From NCBI GenBank assembly GCA_002350105.1, contig DEDT01000033.1, positions 1 through 30,744 of the forward strand: a stretch of 30,744 bases of DNA. The letters are read 5' to 3'. A model generated the notes under the pieces. That model did not search any database and had not been told where the DNA came from. It worked only from the letters and a program-made list of their open reading frames with translations. This document shows, in pieces, positions 15,941-24,641 of this stretch. The stretch comes from Selenomonadaceae bacterium UBA2897. GTDB lineage: Bacteria; Bacillota; Negativicutes; Selenomonadales; Selenomonadaceae. Every line of letters starts with the position of its first letter. Within the stretch, counting starts at the first letter, position 1. The position numbers were made by a program, and so were the translations under genes.

Positions 15941-16720
15941 TTACTCGCCGAGCAGGCGGCGGGCTTTCCTGACGAAGAGCTGGCGCACGCCGGGGTATTC
16001 GCCGAGACCGTGGTCGCTCGCGGTCACCGCATAGCCTGCGGCCGTGAGCCGGGACTGCCAGGACTCCGGCGCGTCGCCGAGGATGTCGCGCCGGGCGTGG
16101 TAGCCATTGGCCAGCAGCAGCGGTGCGAGCAGGACGTTCTTATCCGGCTGGGCCTGAAGGCGCTGCAGCACAGCCGCGAAATCCGGCTGCTCGCCCTCCG
16201 CGAAGACGCCAACGTGGATGGGCAGGCCCTCTTTGTCGATATGGGCCTGCAGCGCCTCGTAGGCCGGATTGTGCGTGTCCGGCGAGCCGTGGCCCACGAG
16301 CACGAGCTGTGTACCCGCAGGCACGTGCAGGTCCATGAGCAGCGCGTAGAGCAGCTGCTGGTTATCTGCGGGACGGCTGAGCAGCGGCTCGCCCAGCTCC
16401 AGCGTCGTGAATTCCTGCGCATGGGCGTCGAGCATGGGCTGCAGCTTCTGGCGGTAGTCCTCCCCCGCCGCGATGTGGCCTGGCTGGACGTAGACGTGCT
16501 CCACATGCTTCGCCGCGAGCATCGCGAGAGCTTCATCGAGGGACGGCACCAGGTCACCCTGCTCCGCCACCTTCTTTTGCAGACAGGCAGACGTATAGGC
16601 CGTCAGCACTTCCGTCTGCGGGAACTCGAACCTGAAGTCCTCGACGATGGGCGCGAGGCAACGCTCTTTGACCGCTTTGTCGGCCGTGCCGAAATGGGCA
16701 AAAATCAGTGCGCGCGACAC
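15941..16720 (-). CDS. cbiK: Anaerobic sirohydrochlorin cobaltochelatase
   Basis: A 259-aa protein that should insert Co(II) into sirohydrochlorin at the start of anaerobic cobalamin synthesis. It has the CbiK layout: ALIFAHFGTADKAVKERCL at the N-terminus, AYTSACLQKK, the repeat with YVQPGHIAAGEDY, then LVGHGSPDTHNPAYEAL and LLAPLLLANGYHARRDILGD. The His residues of the GH and GYH motifs are the expected metal/catalytic ligands. No signal peptide is seen, so it is cytoplasmic. The GTG start (16720) directly abuts the glmM TGA stop, with GGAG inside glmM, so translation is coupled to glmM. No other cobalamin gene lies nearby, an unusual location. A paralogue that inserts another metal (iron for siroheme) cannot be excluded. 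Confidence 0.9.
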   Translation of the reverse strand: MSRALIFAHFGTADKAVKERCLAPIVEDFRFEFPQTEVLTAYTSACLQKKVAEQGDLVPSLDEALAMLAAKHVEHVYVQPGHIAAGEDYRQKLQPMLDAHAQEFTTLELGEPLLSRPADNQQLLYALLMDLHVPAGTQLVLVGHGSPDTHNPAYEALQAHIDKEGLPIHVGVFAEGEQPDFAAVLQRLQAQPDKNVLLAPLLLANGYHARRDILGDAPESWQSRLTAAGYAVTASDHGLGEYPGVRQLFVRKARRLLGE

Positions 16721-18070
16721 TCAGGCCATCTCCTTTTTCACGACATCCGCAATCGCGTTGCAAATGCGATCGAGCTGAGCCTGATCCGGTCCCTCAGCCA
16801 TGACGCGGATGAGGGGCTCCGTGCCGGACGGGCGAACGAGGATACGGCCGTCTTCGCCGAGCTCGTCGTCGCCCGCCTTGATGGCCGCCTTGATGGCCTC
16901 GTTCTCCTCCCATCCCTCTTTGCTGGCCACGCGCACATTGATGAGCAGCTGCGGATAGGTCGTCATCATATCCGTGAGCTCCGAAGCCTTGCGGCCGCTA
17001 CGCTTCAGCGAGGAGAGCACCTGCAGGGCCGTGATGGGGCCGTCACCCGTCGTGCTGTAGTCCGTGAAGATGATGTGGCCGGACTGCTCGCCGCCAAGCT
17101 TGTAGCCGTTCTTCAGCATATTCTCCAGCACGTAGCGGTCGCCGACCTTCGTGATCTCGGCGCGCGCGCCGGCCGCCTTCAGTGCCTTGTGGAAGCCGAT
17201 ATTCGCCATGACCGTCGTCACGATGGTGTTGTACGGCAGCTTGTCCGCCTTCATCATATCGAGGCCGCACATCACGAGGATATGGTCGCCATCGATGACG
17301 CGGCCCTTCTCATCCACGCAGAGGCAGCGATCCGCGTCGCCGTCAAACGCGATGCCGAAGTCCGCCTCATTCTCGACGACGGCCTTCTGCAGGGACTCCA
17401 GATGCGTGGAGCCGCAGTGGTCGTTGATGTTCGTGCCGTTCGGCAGCGCATGGATGACCTTGACCGTCGCGCCGAGCTCGCGCAGGATGCGCGGGCCGAC
17501 CTGATAGGAAGCGCCGTTAGCGCAGTCGAGCACGATCTTCACGCCCTCGAAGCGCTCGTGGCAGGTGGAGAGCACGAACTCGCTGTACTGGTTGAGGAGG
17601 TCCGGGCGATACTCGATCTTGCCAATCTTCTCGTCGTGCGGGCGCGGCAGGTTGTCGTCCTTCTCCAGCTGGTGCACGATGGCCTCCAGCTCATCCTCCA
17701 CGGCGTCCGGCAGCTTGTAGCCATCGCCGCCGAAGAACTTGATGCCGTTATCATGGAACGGATTATGCGAAGCCGAGATGACGATGCCCGCCTTGGCGTG
17801 ATGCACGCGCGCGAGATAGGCGATGGCCGGCGTCGGGATGATGCCCGCGATCATCGCGCGGCCGCCCGCCGAGCAGATGCCCGCCGTCAGTGCGGCCTCC
17901 AGCATCTCACCCGAGATGCGCGTATCGCGGCCGATGATGATGAGCGGCTTCTCCTCCGACTCCTTGCCGAAATACAGCGTCGCCGCGCGGCCGAGACGAT
18001 AGGCCATCTCCGGCAGCAGCGTCACGTTCGCTTCGCCGCGCACGCCATCGGTACCAAATAATCTTGCCAT
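16721..18070 (-). CDS. glmM: Phosphoglucosamine mutase
   Basis: A 449-aa enzyme converting glucosamine-6-phosphate to glucosamine-1-phosphate for UDP-GlcNAc, and hence peptidoglycan and lipid A synthesis. Diagnostic parts are FGTDGVRG at the N-terminus, the phosphoserine loop GIVISASHNP with catalytic Ser101, the Mg2+ loop DGDADRCL, the sugar-binding GEQSGH, and the phosphate-binding RPSGTEPLIRVMAEG. The start at 18070 has AGGAGG with an 8-base gap. It lies in the cdaA-cdaR-glmM order found across Firmicutes, where GlmM can bind and inhibit CdaA. Here a COG2509 gene is interposed and cbiK follows. Confidence 0.97.
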   Translation of the reverse strand: MARLFGTDGVRGEANVTLLPEMAYRLGRAATLYFGKESEEKPLIIIGRDTRISGEMLEAALTAGICSAGGRAMIAGIIPTPAIAYLARVHHAKAGIVISASHNPFHDNGIKFFGGDGYKLPDAVEDELEAIVHQLEKDDNLPRPHDEKIGKIEYRPDLLNQYSEFVLSTCHERFEGVKIVLDCANGASYQVGPRILRELGATVKVIHALPNGTNINDHCGSTHLESLQKAVVENEADFGIAFDGDADRCLCVDEKGRVIDGDHILVMCGLDMMKADKLPYNTIVTTVMANIGFHKALKAAGARAEITKVGDRYVLENMLKNGYKLGGEQSGHIIFTDYSTTGDGPITALQVLSSLKRSGRKASELTDMMTTYPQLLINVRVASKEGWEENEAIKAAIKAGDDELGEDGRILVRPSGTEPLIRVMAEGPDQAQLDRICNAIADVVKKEMA

Positions 18071-18197
18071 GGATACATCCTCCTAAACTAAGGCTTGCGC
18101 CCGTTTGCTTTCCAATTTTCAAACATTTCAATCTTAGCAGTAAAGGCCCGTTTTGTCAAAAAACGAGCCTTTGCTTTTCGTTGTTACTTTTGCATGG

Positions 18198-19832
18198 TTA
18201 CTTTTGCGTTGCAAGGTAGGCGAGCGCCGCCTTCATGCCGTCGACGGCCGCGCTCATGATGCCCCCCGCATAGCCCGCGCCCTCCCCGAGGGGATAGAGG
18301 CCCGCATTGTGCTCGGCCTCGAAGGTCTGGCGGTCACGGCGGATGCGGCATGGCGCCGAGGAACGCGACTCCACGCCCGTCATCACCGCGCCCGGGTCGT
18401 CAAAGCCCGGGATACGCCGCCCGAAGGCCGGCAGCGCGCCCGCGAGCGCGTCCGTGATATAGCGCGGCAGGCAGCTGTGCAGGTCGGCCGCCTTCACGCC
18501 AGGCTGGTAGGTCGGCGTGGTGAGGAACTGCGTCGAGCCCGACCGGCCCGCGAGGAAATCCCCCACGGTCTGCACGGGCGCACGGTAGTCGCCGCCGCCC
18601 GCCTGAAAGGCCAGATGCTCCAGCTTCTCCTGCAGCAGCATGCCGTCGAAGACGCCCGTACCGAAATCCTGAGGCCCCACCTGCACCAGGAGCGCCGCAT
18701 TTGCGATGCCGGAGTCGCGGTGGTAGTTGCTCATGCCGTTCGTGACCACGCCATGGACCTCTGAGGTCGCGCCCACGACGAGGCCGCCTGGGCACATGCA
18801 GAAGGAATAGCAGCCGCGCTTCGTCACGCGGTCGCGCCAGGTCAGCGCATAGTCGGCCATGGGGAGCAGCGGATGGCCCACGTCCGCGCCGTACTGGCTG
18901 CGGTCGATGAGCTCCTGCGGATGCTCGATGCGCACGCCCATGGCAAAAGGCTTCGCCTCCATCGCCACGCCCCCGGCATAGAGCATGCGATAGGTGTCAC
19001 GCGCCGAGTGGCCGATGCCCATGAAGACCTGAGAAGCCGGGATGCGCTCCTCGCCATTCACGATGACGGCTGCCACGCGTCCGTCCGCCGCCAGCTCCAG
19101 CTCCGTCACGCAGCAGCCGAAGCGCACCTCACCGCCGAGGCGGATGACCTCCTGCCGCAGGTTCTTCACCACGGTGCGCAGGATATCCGTGCCGATATGC
19201 GGCTTGTGCAGGTAGCGGATCTCCTCCGGCGCACCCGCGGCCACGAAGGCCTCGATGACGTCCTTCATATGCGGATCGTTGATGCGCGTCGTGAGCTTGC
19301 CATCGGAAAAGGTGCCCGCGCCGCCCTCGCCGAACTGCACGTTCGAGTCCGCCTTGAGCACGCCCGTCCGCCAGAACTGCGCGATATCGCGGTGGCGCGT
19401 ATCGACGTCCTGTCCGCGCTCCAGCACGAGGGGCTGCTGCCCCGCCCGAGCCAGCGTCAGCGCCGCGAACATCCCCGCAGGGCCAAAGCCCACGACGATG
19501 GGGCGCAGAGCACCTGCGGCCAGCGGGCACTGCGGTACCGGCGGCACCTCTTCCGGCGCCACCATACTCAGCTGCTTATCCTTTTGCCATTTGGCCTGCC
19601 GCTTCTTCGGCACACGGCCCGCATCGCGCAGCGCCACATCGAGCACGTAAATAAACTGCAACGGCGCGCCATGGTAGCGACGGGCATCGACGGCCTGCCG
19701 CATGACCGTAACTTCCTCTACCATCTGTACGGGGAGGCCGAGGCGCTTCGCCGCCAGCTGCCGCAGGGCCGCCGCGTCCGTCGGCGCACAGGCCTCCCTG
19801 AGGGGCACGGCCAGATTGCTGATACGAATCAA
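18198..19832 (-). CDS. COG2509-type FAD-dependent oxidoreductase, function unknown
   Basis: A 544-aa protein from the TTG at 19832, with GGAGTG 9-10 bases upstream. Residues 1-100 form a basic N-terminal domain typical of the group (MIRISNLAVPL...). The dinucleotide-binding fold PIVVGFGPAGMFAAL starts at about 111, followed by LERGQDVDTR, FGEGGAGTFSDGKLTTRI and, at the C-terminus, GLYPLGEGAGYAGGIMSAAVDGM, which closes around the flavin. The family is widespread and annotated only as FAD-dependent dehydrogenase; the substrate is unknown. It lies between cdaR and glmM, as in several Negativicutes and Clostridia, suggesting a link to envelope or redox homeostasis, but this is context only. A possible extra promoter precedes it (TATAAT on the minus strand at 19851-19856). 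Confidence 0.88.
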   Translation of the reverse strand: MIRISNLAVPLREACAPTDAAALRQLAAKRLGLPVQMVEEVTVMRQAVDARRYHGAPLQFIYVLDVALRDAGRVPKKRQAKWQKDKQLSMVAPEEVPPVPQCPLAAGALRPIVVGFGPAGMFAALTLARAGQQPLVLERGQDVDTRHRDIAQFWRTGVLKADSNVQFGEGGAGTFSDGKLTTRINDPHMKDVIEAFVAAGAPEEIRYLHKPHIGTDILRTVVKNLRQEVIRLGGEVRFGCCVTELELAADGRVAAVIVNGEERIPASQVFMGIGHSARDTYRMLYAGGVAMEAKPFAMGVRIEHPQELIDRSQYGADVGHPLLPMADYALTWRDRVTKRGCYSFCMCPGGLVVGATSEVHGVVTNGMSNYHRDSGIANAALLVQVGPQDFGTGVFDGMLLQEKLEHLAFQAGGGDYRAPVQTVGDFLAGRSGSTQFLTTPTYQPGVKAADLHSCLPRYITDALAGALPAFGRRIPGFDDPGAVMTGVESRSSAPCRIRRDRQTFEAEHNAGLYPLGEGAGYAGGIMSAAVDGMKAALAYLATQK

Positions 19833-19850
19833 AGGTATTTCACTCCATCT

Positions 19851-19879
19851 ATTATAGCAGCACGGATGAAGCCATCCGT
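19851..19879 (-). promoter_or_regulatory. Possible internal promoter and hairpin before the COG2509 gene
   Basis: On the minus strand a perfect 7-bp hairpin, ACGGATG/CATCCGT (19862-19879), is followed by TGCTATAAT, an extended -10 (TATAAT at 19851-19856), 20 bases before the TTG start. No -35 is clear. Confidence 0.35.
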
Positions 19880-19885
19880 ATTGCC

Positions 19886-20839
19886 TTACTGCTTCTTCTT
19901 GCCGCTGTTTGGCTTCGCCCTGACCTCGATGTGCACGTTGACCGTCTGGTTCGTCACCGTGACGCCCTCGGGCAGCGTGAGGCGCACAGCCTTATCCGTC
20001 GTCTTCTTCACGTCCGCGAGGGAGATTTCCTCCGTGCTCACGCTGTTCATCGCGGCCAGCGCCTTAGCATCGCCGGCGATCTCGATCTTCGCGGGATCCG
20101 TGCTCACCTTGACGAGCTCATAGTCCTCGCCGAGATCCTGCTTCACCTGCGGCTGGATGAGCACGATCTTCTTGTTCAGGCCGCGCGCCATCTGTACCGT
20201 GACGCTGGCATTGCCCGGCGTCACCGTGACGCCGCTCACCTCGCGGCCGTCGCTATTGATGGCCGTGAGCGGTACCTGCAGCTGGAAGTCGTTCGTATTG
20301 CCGGAGAGACCGACGTAGCCGATGACGCGGCTGACCGTCTGCACGGCAGACTCCGGTCCCTCAATGGTCACATACTCCACGTCCGGCTTGACGTGCGCCA
20401 CCGTCGCATCGGGGCCCGCCGCACCCGAGACGATGAACTCAGCTTTGATCTTGCGCGACACGATGCGGTCGAGCGTCACCATCACCTGCTCCGGGTCGGC
20501 CTCGACGAGCTCCATGCCCTGCGGCAGGGACGTTTTGACATCCACCTGATGCGTGCCCGCATCGAGTCCCTTCAGGTCGACGTAAGCCTTGAAGTCCTTC
20601 TCGTTCAGGTTGATGAAGAGCGAGCGCGGGGCCTTGACCTTGAGCTTGATCTTTTCGTTGTCATAGCTGATCTTGTAGCCGTCGGGCGCGTTGAGCGCCG
20701 TCAACTGCACCGTGAAGGTGCTGTCCGTCGCGGGATTCTGGTCGTTCATCACGTAGCTCCAGAGGATGACGGCCGCCAGCAGCGCGATGATCTTGGCGAC
20801 GAGATTGCGCTGGAAGATATTTTGCAAACGCAGCATCAT
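19886..20839 (-). CDS. cdaR: CdaA regulatory protein, YbbR-domain membrane protein
   Basis: A 317-aa protein with a short cytoplasmic start, one membrane anchor at about 13-31 (LVAKIIALLAAVILWSYVM) and then three to four YbbR repeats on the outer side (for example about 38-110, 120-195, 200-300). The C-terminus is Lys-rich. YbbR/CdaR proteins bind and modulate the diadenylate cyclase CdaA. Its ATG overlaps the cdaA stop by 4 bases (ATGA), and GGAGGG lies 11 bases upstream, so the pair is translated together. Sequence identity among YbbR proteins is low; the assignment rests on architecture plus its place next to cdaA. Confidence 0.93.
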   Translation of the reverse strand: MMLRLQNIFQRNLVAKIIALLAAVILWSYVMNDQNPATDSTFTVQLTALNAPDGYKISYDNEKIKLKVKAPRSLFINLNEKDFKAYVDLKGLDAGTHQVDVKTSLPQGMELVEADPEQVMVTLDRIVSRKIKAEFIVSGAAGPDATVAHVKPDVEYVTIEGPESAVQTVSRVIGYVGLSGNTNDFQLQVPLTAINSDGREVSGVTVTPGNASVTVQMARGLNKKIVLIQPQVKQDLGEDYELVKVSTDPAKIEIAGDAKALAAMNSVSTEEISLADVKKTTDKAVRLTLPEGVTVTNQTVNVHIEVRAKPNSGKKKQ

Positions 20840-21675
20840 TTTCTTCTATCCCTCCAGTTCCGCACGAGATCCTTGATATTCGTCTGTGGCTGCACGAAAG
20901 CCGGCTGCAGGATGGCCTTCAGCGTGTCGATGTCGAGGTGGCGCATGATGCGGCCGTTCTCGGCCACGGATATCGTGCCCGTCTCCTCGCTCACGACGAC
21001 GATGAGCGCATCACACTGCTCCGACAGGCCGATGGCCGCGCGATGGCGCGTGCCGAGCTCCGTGGAGAAATGCTTCTCCGTCAGCGGCAGCAGGCAGCCC
21101 GCCGCAATGAGGCGCTTGCCGCGGATTACGGCGGCACCATCGTGCAGCGGCGTGTTCGGGATGAAGACGTTCAGCAGGAAATCCGCCGTGATGAGACCGT
21201 CGATCCGGATACCCGTGGCACTGATATCGTTGAGGCCCATGTCGCGCTCGATGACGAGCAATGCTCCCGTCTTGTCGTGGGAAAGCTGCTTGACCGCCTT
21301 CGCGAGCTCGTGCACGACGGAATGCGCCTCCTCATCGTTCAGCACGCTGTTGCTGCCCCAGAATCGTCCTTGTCCCAGATGCTCGAGGCCGCGGCGCAGC
21401 TCAGGCTGGAACACGATGGGCAGCGCGACGAAGAGCAGCGTCACGGCCTTCTGCAGGAGCCACGAGATGGCGTGCAGGTTCAACGCGCTGCAGATGAGCG
21501 TGACGCCCAGCAGTACGAGGATACCTTTCACCAGCGTAATGGCGCGCGTATCGGCCAGCATTTCGTAGACTTTATAGAGAATCGCCGCCACCACGAGGAT
21601 ATCCAGCACATCCATCCAGCCGATGGTGCGCAGGATGCCGTGGAATTGCAGCGGCATAGTCAGATCAATAGGCAT
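20836..21675 (-). CDS. cdaA: Diadenylate cyclase (c-di-AMP synthase)
   Basis: A 279-aa protein from the ATG at 21675 (GGGAG with an 8-base gap; the TTG at 21681 is less well placed). Three membrane helices lie at about 22-38, 46-64 and 72-90. The DAC catalytic domain follows, with the DGA motif in NTPLHDGAAVI (179-181) and RHR in LGTRHRAAIGLSE (210-212). Both are needed to condense two ATP to c-di-AMP, so the enzyme should be active. c-di-AMP controls potassium and osmolyte transport and wall integrity. First gene of the cdaA-cdaR-COG2509-glmM-cbiK unit. Confidence 0.97.
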   Translation of the reverse strand: MPIDLTMPLQFHGILRTIGWMDVLDILVVAAILYKVYEMLADTRAITLVKGILVLLGVTLICSALNLHAISWLLQKAVTLLFVALPIVFQPELRRGLEHLGQGRFWGSNSVLNDEEAHSVVHELAKAVKQLSHDKTGALLVIERDMGLNDISATGIRIDGLITADFLLNVFIPNTPLHDGAAVIRGKRLIAAGCLLPLTEKHFSTELGTRHRAAIGLSEQCDALIVVVSEETGTISVAENGRIMRHLDIDTLKAILQPAFVQPQTNIKDLVRNWRDRRK

Positions 21676-21715
21676 AAACAAAACTCCCTGTTATGATTGC
21701 GATATGAACTATACC

Positions 21716-21724
21716 ATTATAGCA
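21716..21724 (-). promoter_or_regulatory. Extended -10 promoter of cdaA
   Basis: TGCTATAAT on the minus strand (TATAAT at 21716-21721) lies about 40 bases before the cdaA start. No good -35 is visible at 16-18 bases, as is common for TGn-type promoters. Confidence 0.5.
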
Positions 21725-21812
21725 TAGCTTTGCCCTGATGTTCTGTAAACAGGCTGAATATTCCTTATGAATATATATTATCCCCCACGGGAGTAAAATC
21801 CTGCCTGCCGCT

Positions 21813-21847
21813 GCAAATAAAAAGACCGCCGGCAAAAACCGACGGTC
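21813..21847 (-). terminator. Intrinsic terminator of ilvE
   Basis: GACCG and CGG pair with CCG and CGGTC (21824-21847, one mismatch), followed on the minus strand by TTTTTATTT. It separates ilvE from the cdaA promoter. Confidence 0.88.
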
Positions 21848-21882
21848 CGATATACAAATTACTGTGAAACCTGGAAACGAGC

Positions 21883-22908
21883 TTACTTGACCTCGTGAAC
21901 CCAGCCGGCCTCCGGGGCCTCGATCTTGCACTGCTGGATGCCGCGCAGCGTCTTGTAGAGCTTTGTGAGCACCGGGCCCATTTCGTTCATGCCGCTCGGC
22001 AGGTTGATCGTGCGGCCCTTGCCCTCGATGCGGCCCACCGGGCAGATGACGGCAGCCGTACCGCAGAGGCCGGCCTCCTGGAACTCATCCAGCTCGTCGA
22101 ACTTCACCGGGCGATGCTCCGTCTTGTAGCCCAGGCTCTCCGCGATGGTCATGAGGGAGCGGCGCGTGATGGACGGCAGGATGGAGCTGGACTTCGGCGT
22201 CACGATGGTGTTGTCCTTCGTGACGAAAATGAAGTTTGCACCGCCCGTCTCCTCGACGTAGGTACGCGTAGCCGGATCGAGGAACATGTTCTCGTCGTAG
22301 CCGCGGTTATGCGCCGTGATGTAGGCATGCAGGCTCATGGCGTAGTTCAGCCCGGCCTTGATATGGCCCGTGCCGCGCGGGGCAGCGCGGTCGAAGTCGC
22401 TCACGCAAATCGTGATTGGCTTGATGCCGTTCTTGAAGTAGTTGCCGACCGGCGTGCCGAACAGGCGGAACTGGTATTCATCGGACGGCTTGACGCCGAT
22501 GACCGGGCCCGTGGCGAAGAGGTACGGGCGCAGGTACAGCGCACCGCCCGTCTCATACGGCGGAATCCAGTCCTTGTTGGCCTTGACGACCGCGTCGACG
22601 GCCTCGAGGAACATCTCCTCCGGCACCGGCGGCATCTCCAGACGCTGGGCAGAATCATACATGCGCTTCGCGTTCTGATCCGGACGGAACGTGACCGTGC
22701 GGCCCTCCTCGGTCTTGTAAGCCTTCAGGCCCTCGAAGACCTCCTGGCAGTACTGCAGGATGCCGGCGCACTCATTCATCGTGACATTCGGGTCATCGGA
22801 CAGACCGCCCTTGCCCCATTTGCCATCCTTATAGTTCGCCACATAGCGCTGGGTAATCGGCTGATAAGCGAAACCGAGCTTGGACCAATCGACATTTACA
22901 TTTGCCAT
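21883..22908 (-). CDS. ilvE: Branched-chain amino acid aminotransferase
   Basis: A 341-aa fold-type IV PLP enzyme transferring the amino group between glutamate and the 2-oxo acids of Leu, Ile and Val. The Schiff-base Lys is K184 in GHIKAGLNYAMSL. Other markers are QEVFEGLKAY near 55-64, YLRPYLFATG (125-134), VEETGGANFIFV and SSILPSITRRSL. This matches the ~340-360-aa class of IlvE found in Gram-positives. The ATG at 22908 has GGGGAG 6 bases upstream. It is monocistronic between a near-consensus promoter and its own terminator. No T-box or leader peptide is evident in the short leader. Confidence 0.96.
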   Translation of the reverse strand: MANVNVDWSKLGFAYQPITQRYVANYKDGKWGKGGLSDDPNVTMNECAGILQYCQEVFEGLKAYKTEEGRTVTFRPDQNAKRMYDSAQRLEMPPVPEEMFLEAVDAVVKANKDWIPPYETGGALYLRPYLFATGPVIGVKPSDEYQFRLFGTPVGNYFKNGIKPITICVSDFDRAAPRGTGHIKAGLNYAMSLHAYITAHNRGYDENMFLDPATRTYVEETGGANFIFVTKDNTIVTPKSSSILPSITRRSLMTIAESLGYKTEHRPVKFDELDEFQEAGLCGTAAVICPVGRIEGKGRTINLPSGMNEMGPVLTKLYKTLRGIQQCKIEAPEAGWVHEVK

Positions 22909-22947
22909 GAATAACTCCCCTTTTCTGCTGAACGATTCAGTGTCTAC

Positions 22948-22976
22948 ATTCTAGCTCCATGGTATACAAAAGTCAA
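22948..22976 (-). promoter_or_regulatory. Promoter of ilvE
   Basis: On the minus strand TTGACT (22971-22976) and TAGAAT (22948-22953) are 17 bases apart, each one mismatch from consensus. Upstream, an imperfect dyad with GATAT/ATATC ends and a CCAC-TAT-GTGG centre (22987-23019) could be an operator. Confidence 0.7.
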
Positions 22977-23081
22977 GGACTTTCCTGATATTTTCCCCAC
23001 TATGTGGACAGATTATATCTTTCTCATCTTTCCATTAAGCACAATGATGCGCAAACGGACAATATTTCGTAGAACGGAAAC

Positions 23082-24641
23082 TCACCGCAACTGGGAGCGG
23101 CGCAGGCGCTGGCGCGCGGCGGGCAGGCGCTGCAGGATATCCCCCGCCAGCAGCCCCTCGCCCAATTCCTCGTAAGCGAGATCGCCGGCCGTGCCGTGCA
23201 GCCAGACGCCGAGGAGCGGCGCGAGCCCCTCCTCCGTCTGCTCCATGAGGCCCGCGATGGTCCCCGCCAGCACGTCGCCGCAGCCCGCCGTAGCCATGCC
23301 GGGATTGCCCTTCGTCGTGAAGAAGACATCGCCGTCGGGATAGGCCACGAGTGTGCACTCGCTCTTCGCCACGAGCACGGCCTGCAGCTGCTGCGCCGCC
23401 TCGCGCACGTGCACCACGAGGTCCTCGCGCAGGTCGGACACCTTGCAGTCCAGCAGGCGCGCGAGCTCCCCGAGGTGCGGCGTGAGCACGGGCAGCTGCT
23501 TCAGCGCCTGCAGCGCATCCACCTGTCCCGTGAAGGCGTAGATGGCATCCGCATCGAGGATCAGCGGCTTTGACGCCTCCGCGACGAAGCCGCGCACCAG
23601 CTCGCCCGTCTCGTAATGGCGGCCGAGACCCGGCCCCAGCAGCACGGCGTCATAGGCGGGTGCGAGCTGCAGCAGCTGCTTCAGCGCCTGTTCGCCGCCC
23701 ATGATGCCCGGCGCGCACTCCGCCACGGGCACGGTCATGACCTCCGTGAGCTTCGCCGCAAGGAGCGGCTGCTGGCTCTCGGGCACCGCCAGCGTCACAA
23801 TGCCGGCCCCGGCGCGCAGCGCGGCCAGCGAGGCCATGGCCGCCGCACCCGTCATGCCGCGCGAGCCCGCCACCACGAGGATACGGCCGCAGCTCCCCTT
23901 ATGGGCACTGCGCGCGCGCACCGGCAGCAGCGTGGCCGCCAGCTCGTCGTCGATGAGCGCCTGATGGATTCCCTCCGCCGTGAGCAGCGCGTCCGGGATG
24001 CCGATGGACTCCACCACCAGACGACCCGTGCACTCCGCCGCAGGTGAGATATAGTGACAAGCCTTCGGCAGGCCCAGCGTGACCGTGAGCGCCGCCTGGA
24101 TGGCCACGGTGGAGACGCGCCCCGTATCGGCCTCTACGCCACTAGGCACATCGATGGCGACGACGGGCCGCCCCGCCTCGTTCACGATCTCGATGAGGCG
24201 CAGCGTACGCTTGCGCAGTTCTCCCGCAAAGCCCGTGCCGAGGATGCCGTCCACCACGGCGTCGGCGCGCCGCAGGGTCAGCTGCAGCCGGTGCCAGTCC
24301 CGGTCGCTTTCCAGCCCGTGGAGCTCCAGCTCCATGCTCTGGTCCGCCTCGTACATGACCTTCGCATCGGTCTTGAGATGCGTGACCTCGCCCGCCAGGA
24401 AGATATGTACCTGTGCCCCCAGGTTCGCGAGGTGGCGCGCGGCGCATAGTGCATCGCCGCCATTGTTGCCGCTGCCCGCAAGCAGCACGATGTACTTGCC
24501 CGCCGCACCGCCCAGGAGTTCTGCCGTATGGCGTGCCACCGCCGCGCCCGCGTTCTCCATGAGCAGCAGGCAGGGCAGGCCGTAGTCCTCCGCCGTCTGC
24601 GCGTCGACCTGGCGCATCTCCGCCACCGTACCCAGTTTCAT
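23082..24641 (-). CDS. nnrE/nnrD: Bifunctional NAD(P)H-hydrate epimerase / ADP-dependent NAD(P)H-hydrate dehydratase
   Basis: A 519-aa fusion that repairs damaged hydrated NAD(P)H. The N-terminal YjeF epimerase domain (about 1-215) has GSGNNGGDALCAARHL, the Asp-containing DGILGTGFAGELR and IDVPSGVEADTG. The C-terminal ribokinase-like dehydratase (about 225-510) has GRILVVAGSRGMTGAAAMAS, LLGPGLG, LTPHLGELARLL and the nucleotide loop GNPGMATAGCGDVLAGTIAGL. Cys replaces the Ser often seen in that last motif, which is probably tolerated. ATG start at 24641 with GGAGGG 6 bases upstream; it overlaps acpS by 4 bases (ATGA). acpS next to this gene is a common bacterial arrangement. No clear terminator follows. 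Confidence 0.96.
   Translation of the reverse strand: MKLGTVAEMRQVDAQTAEDYGLPCLLLMENAGAAVARHTAELLGGAAGKYIVLLAGSGNNGGDALCAARHLANLGAQVHIFLAGEVTHLKTDAKVMYEADQSMELELHGLESDRDWHRLQLTLRRADAVVDGILGTGFAGELRKRTLRLIEIVNEAGRPVVAIDVPSGVEADTGRVSTVAIQAALTVTLGLPKACHYISPAAECTGRLVVESIGIPDALLTAEGIHQALIDDELAATLLPVRARSAHKGSCGRILVVAGSRGMTGAAAMASLAALRAGAGIVTLAVPESQQPLLAAKLTEVMTVPVAECAPGIMGGEQALKQLLQLAPAYDAVLLGPGLGRHYETGELVRGFVAEASKPLILDADAIYAFTGQVDALQALKQLPVLTPHLGELARLLDCKVSDLREDLVVHVREAAQQLQAVLVAKSECTLVAYPDGDVFFTTKGNPGMATAGCGDVLAGTIAGLMEQTEEGLAPLLGVWLHGTAGDLAYEELGEGLLAGDILQRLPAARQRLRRSQLR

Noticed and set aside
15905..18061. A 718-codon open frame on the plus strand opposite cbiK/glmM
   Set aside because: Both minus-strand genes carry full family motifs and ribosome binding sites. 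The antisense product has shadow composition and crosses the gene boundary.
22909..23081. T-box or leader-peptide attenuator for ilvE
   Set aside because: The leader from the predicted start point is only about 35 bases, with no T-box core motif, specifier hairpin or run of branched-chain codons.
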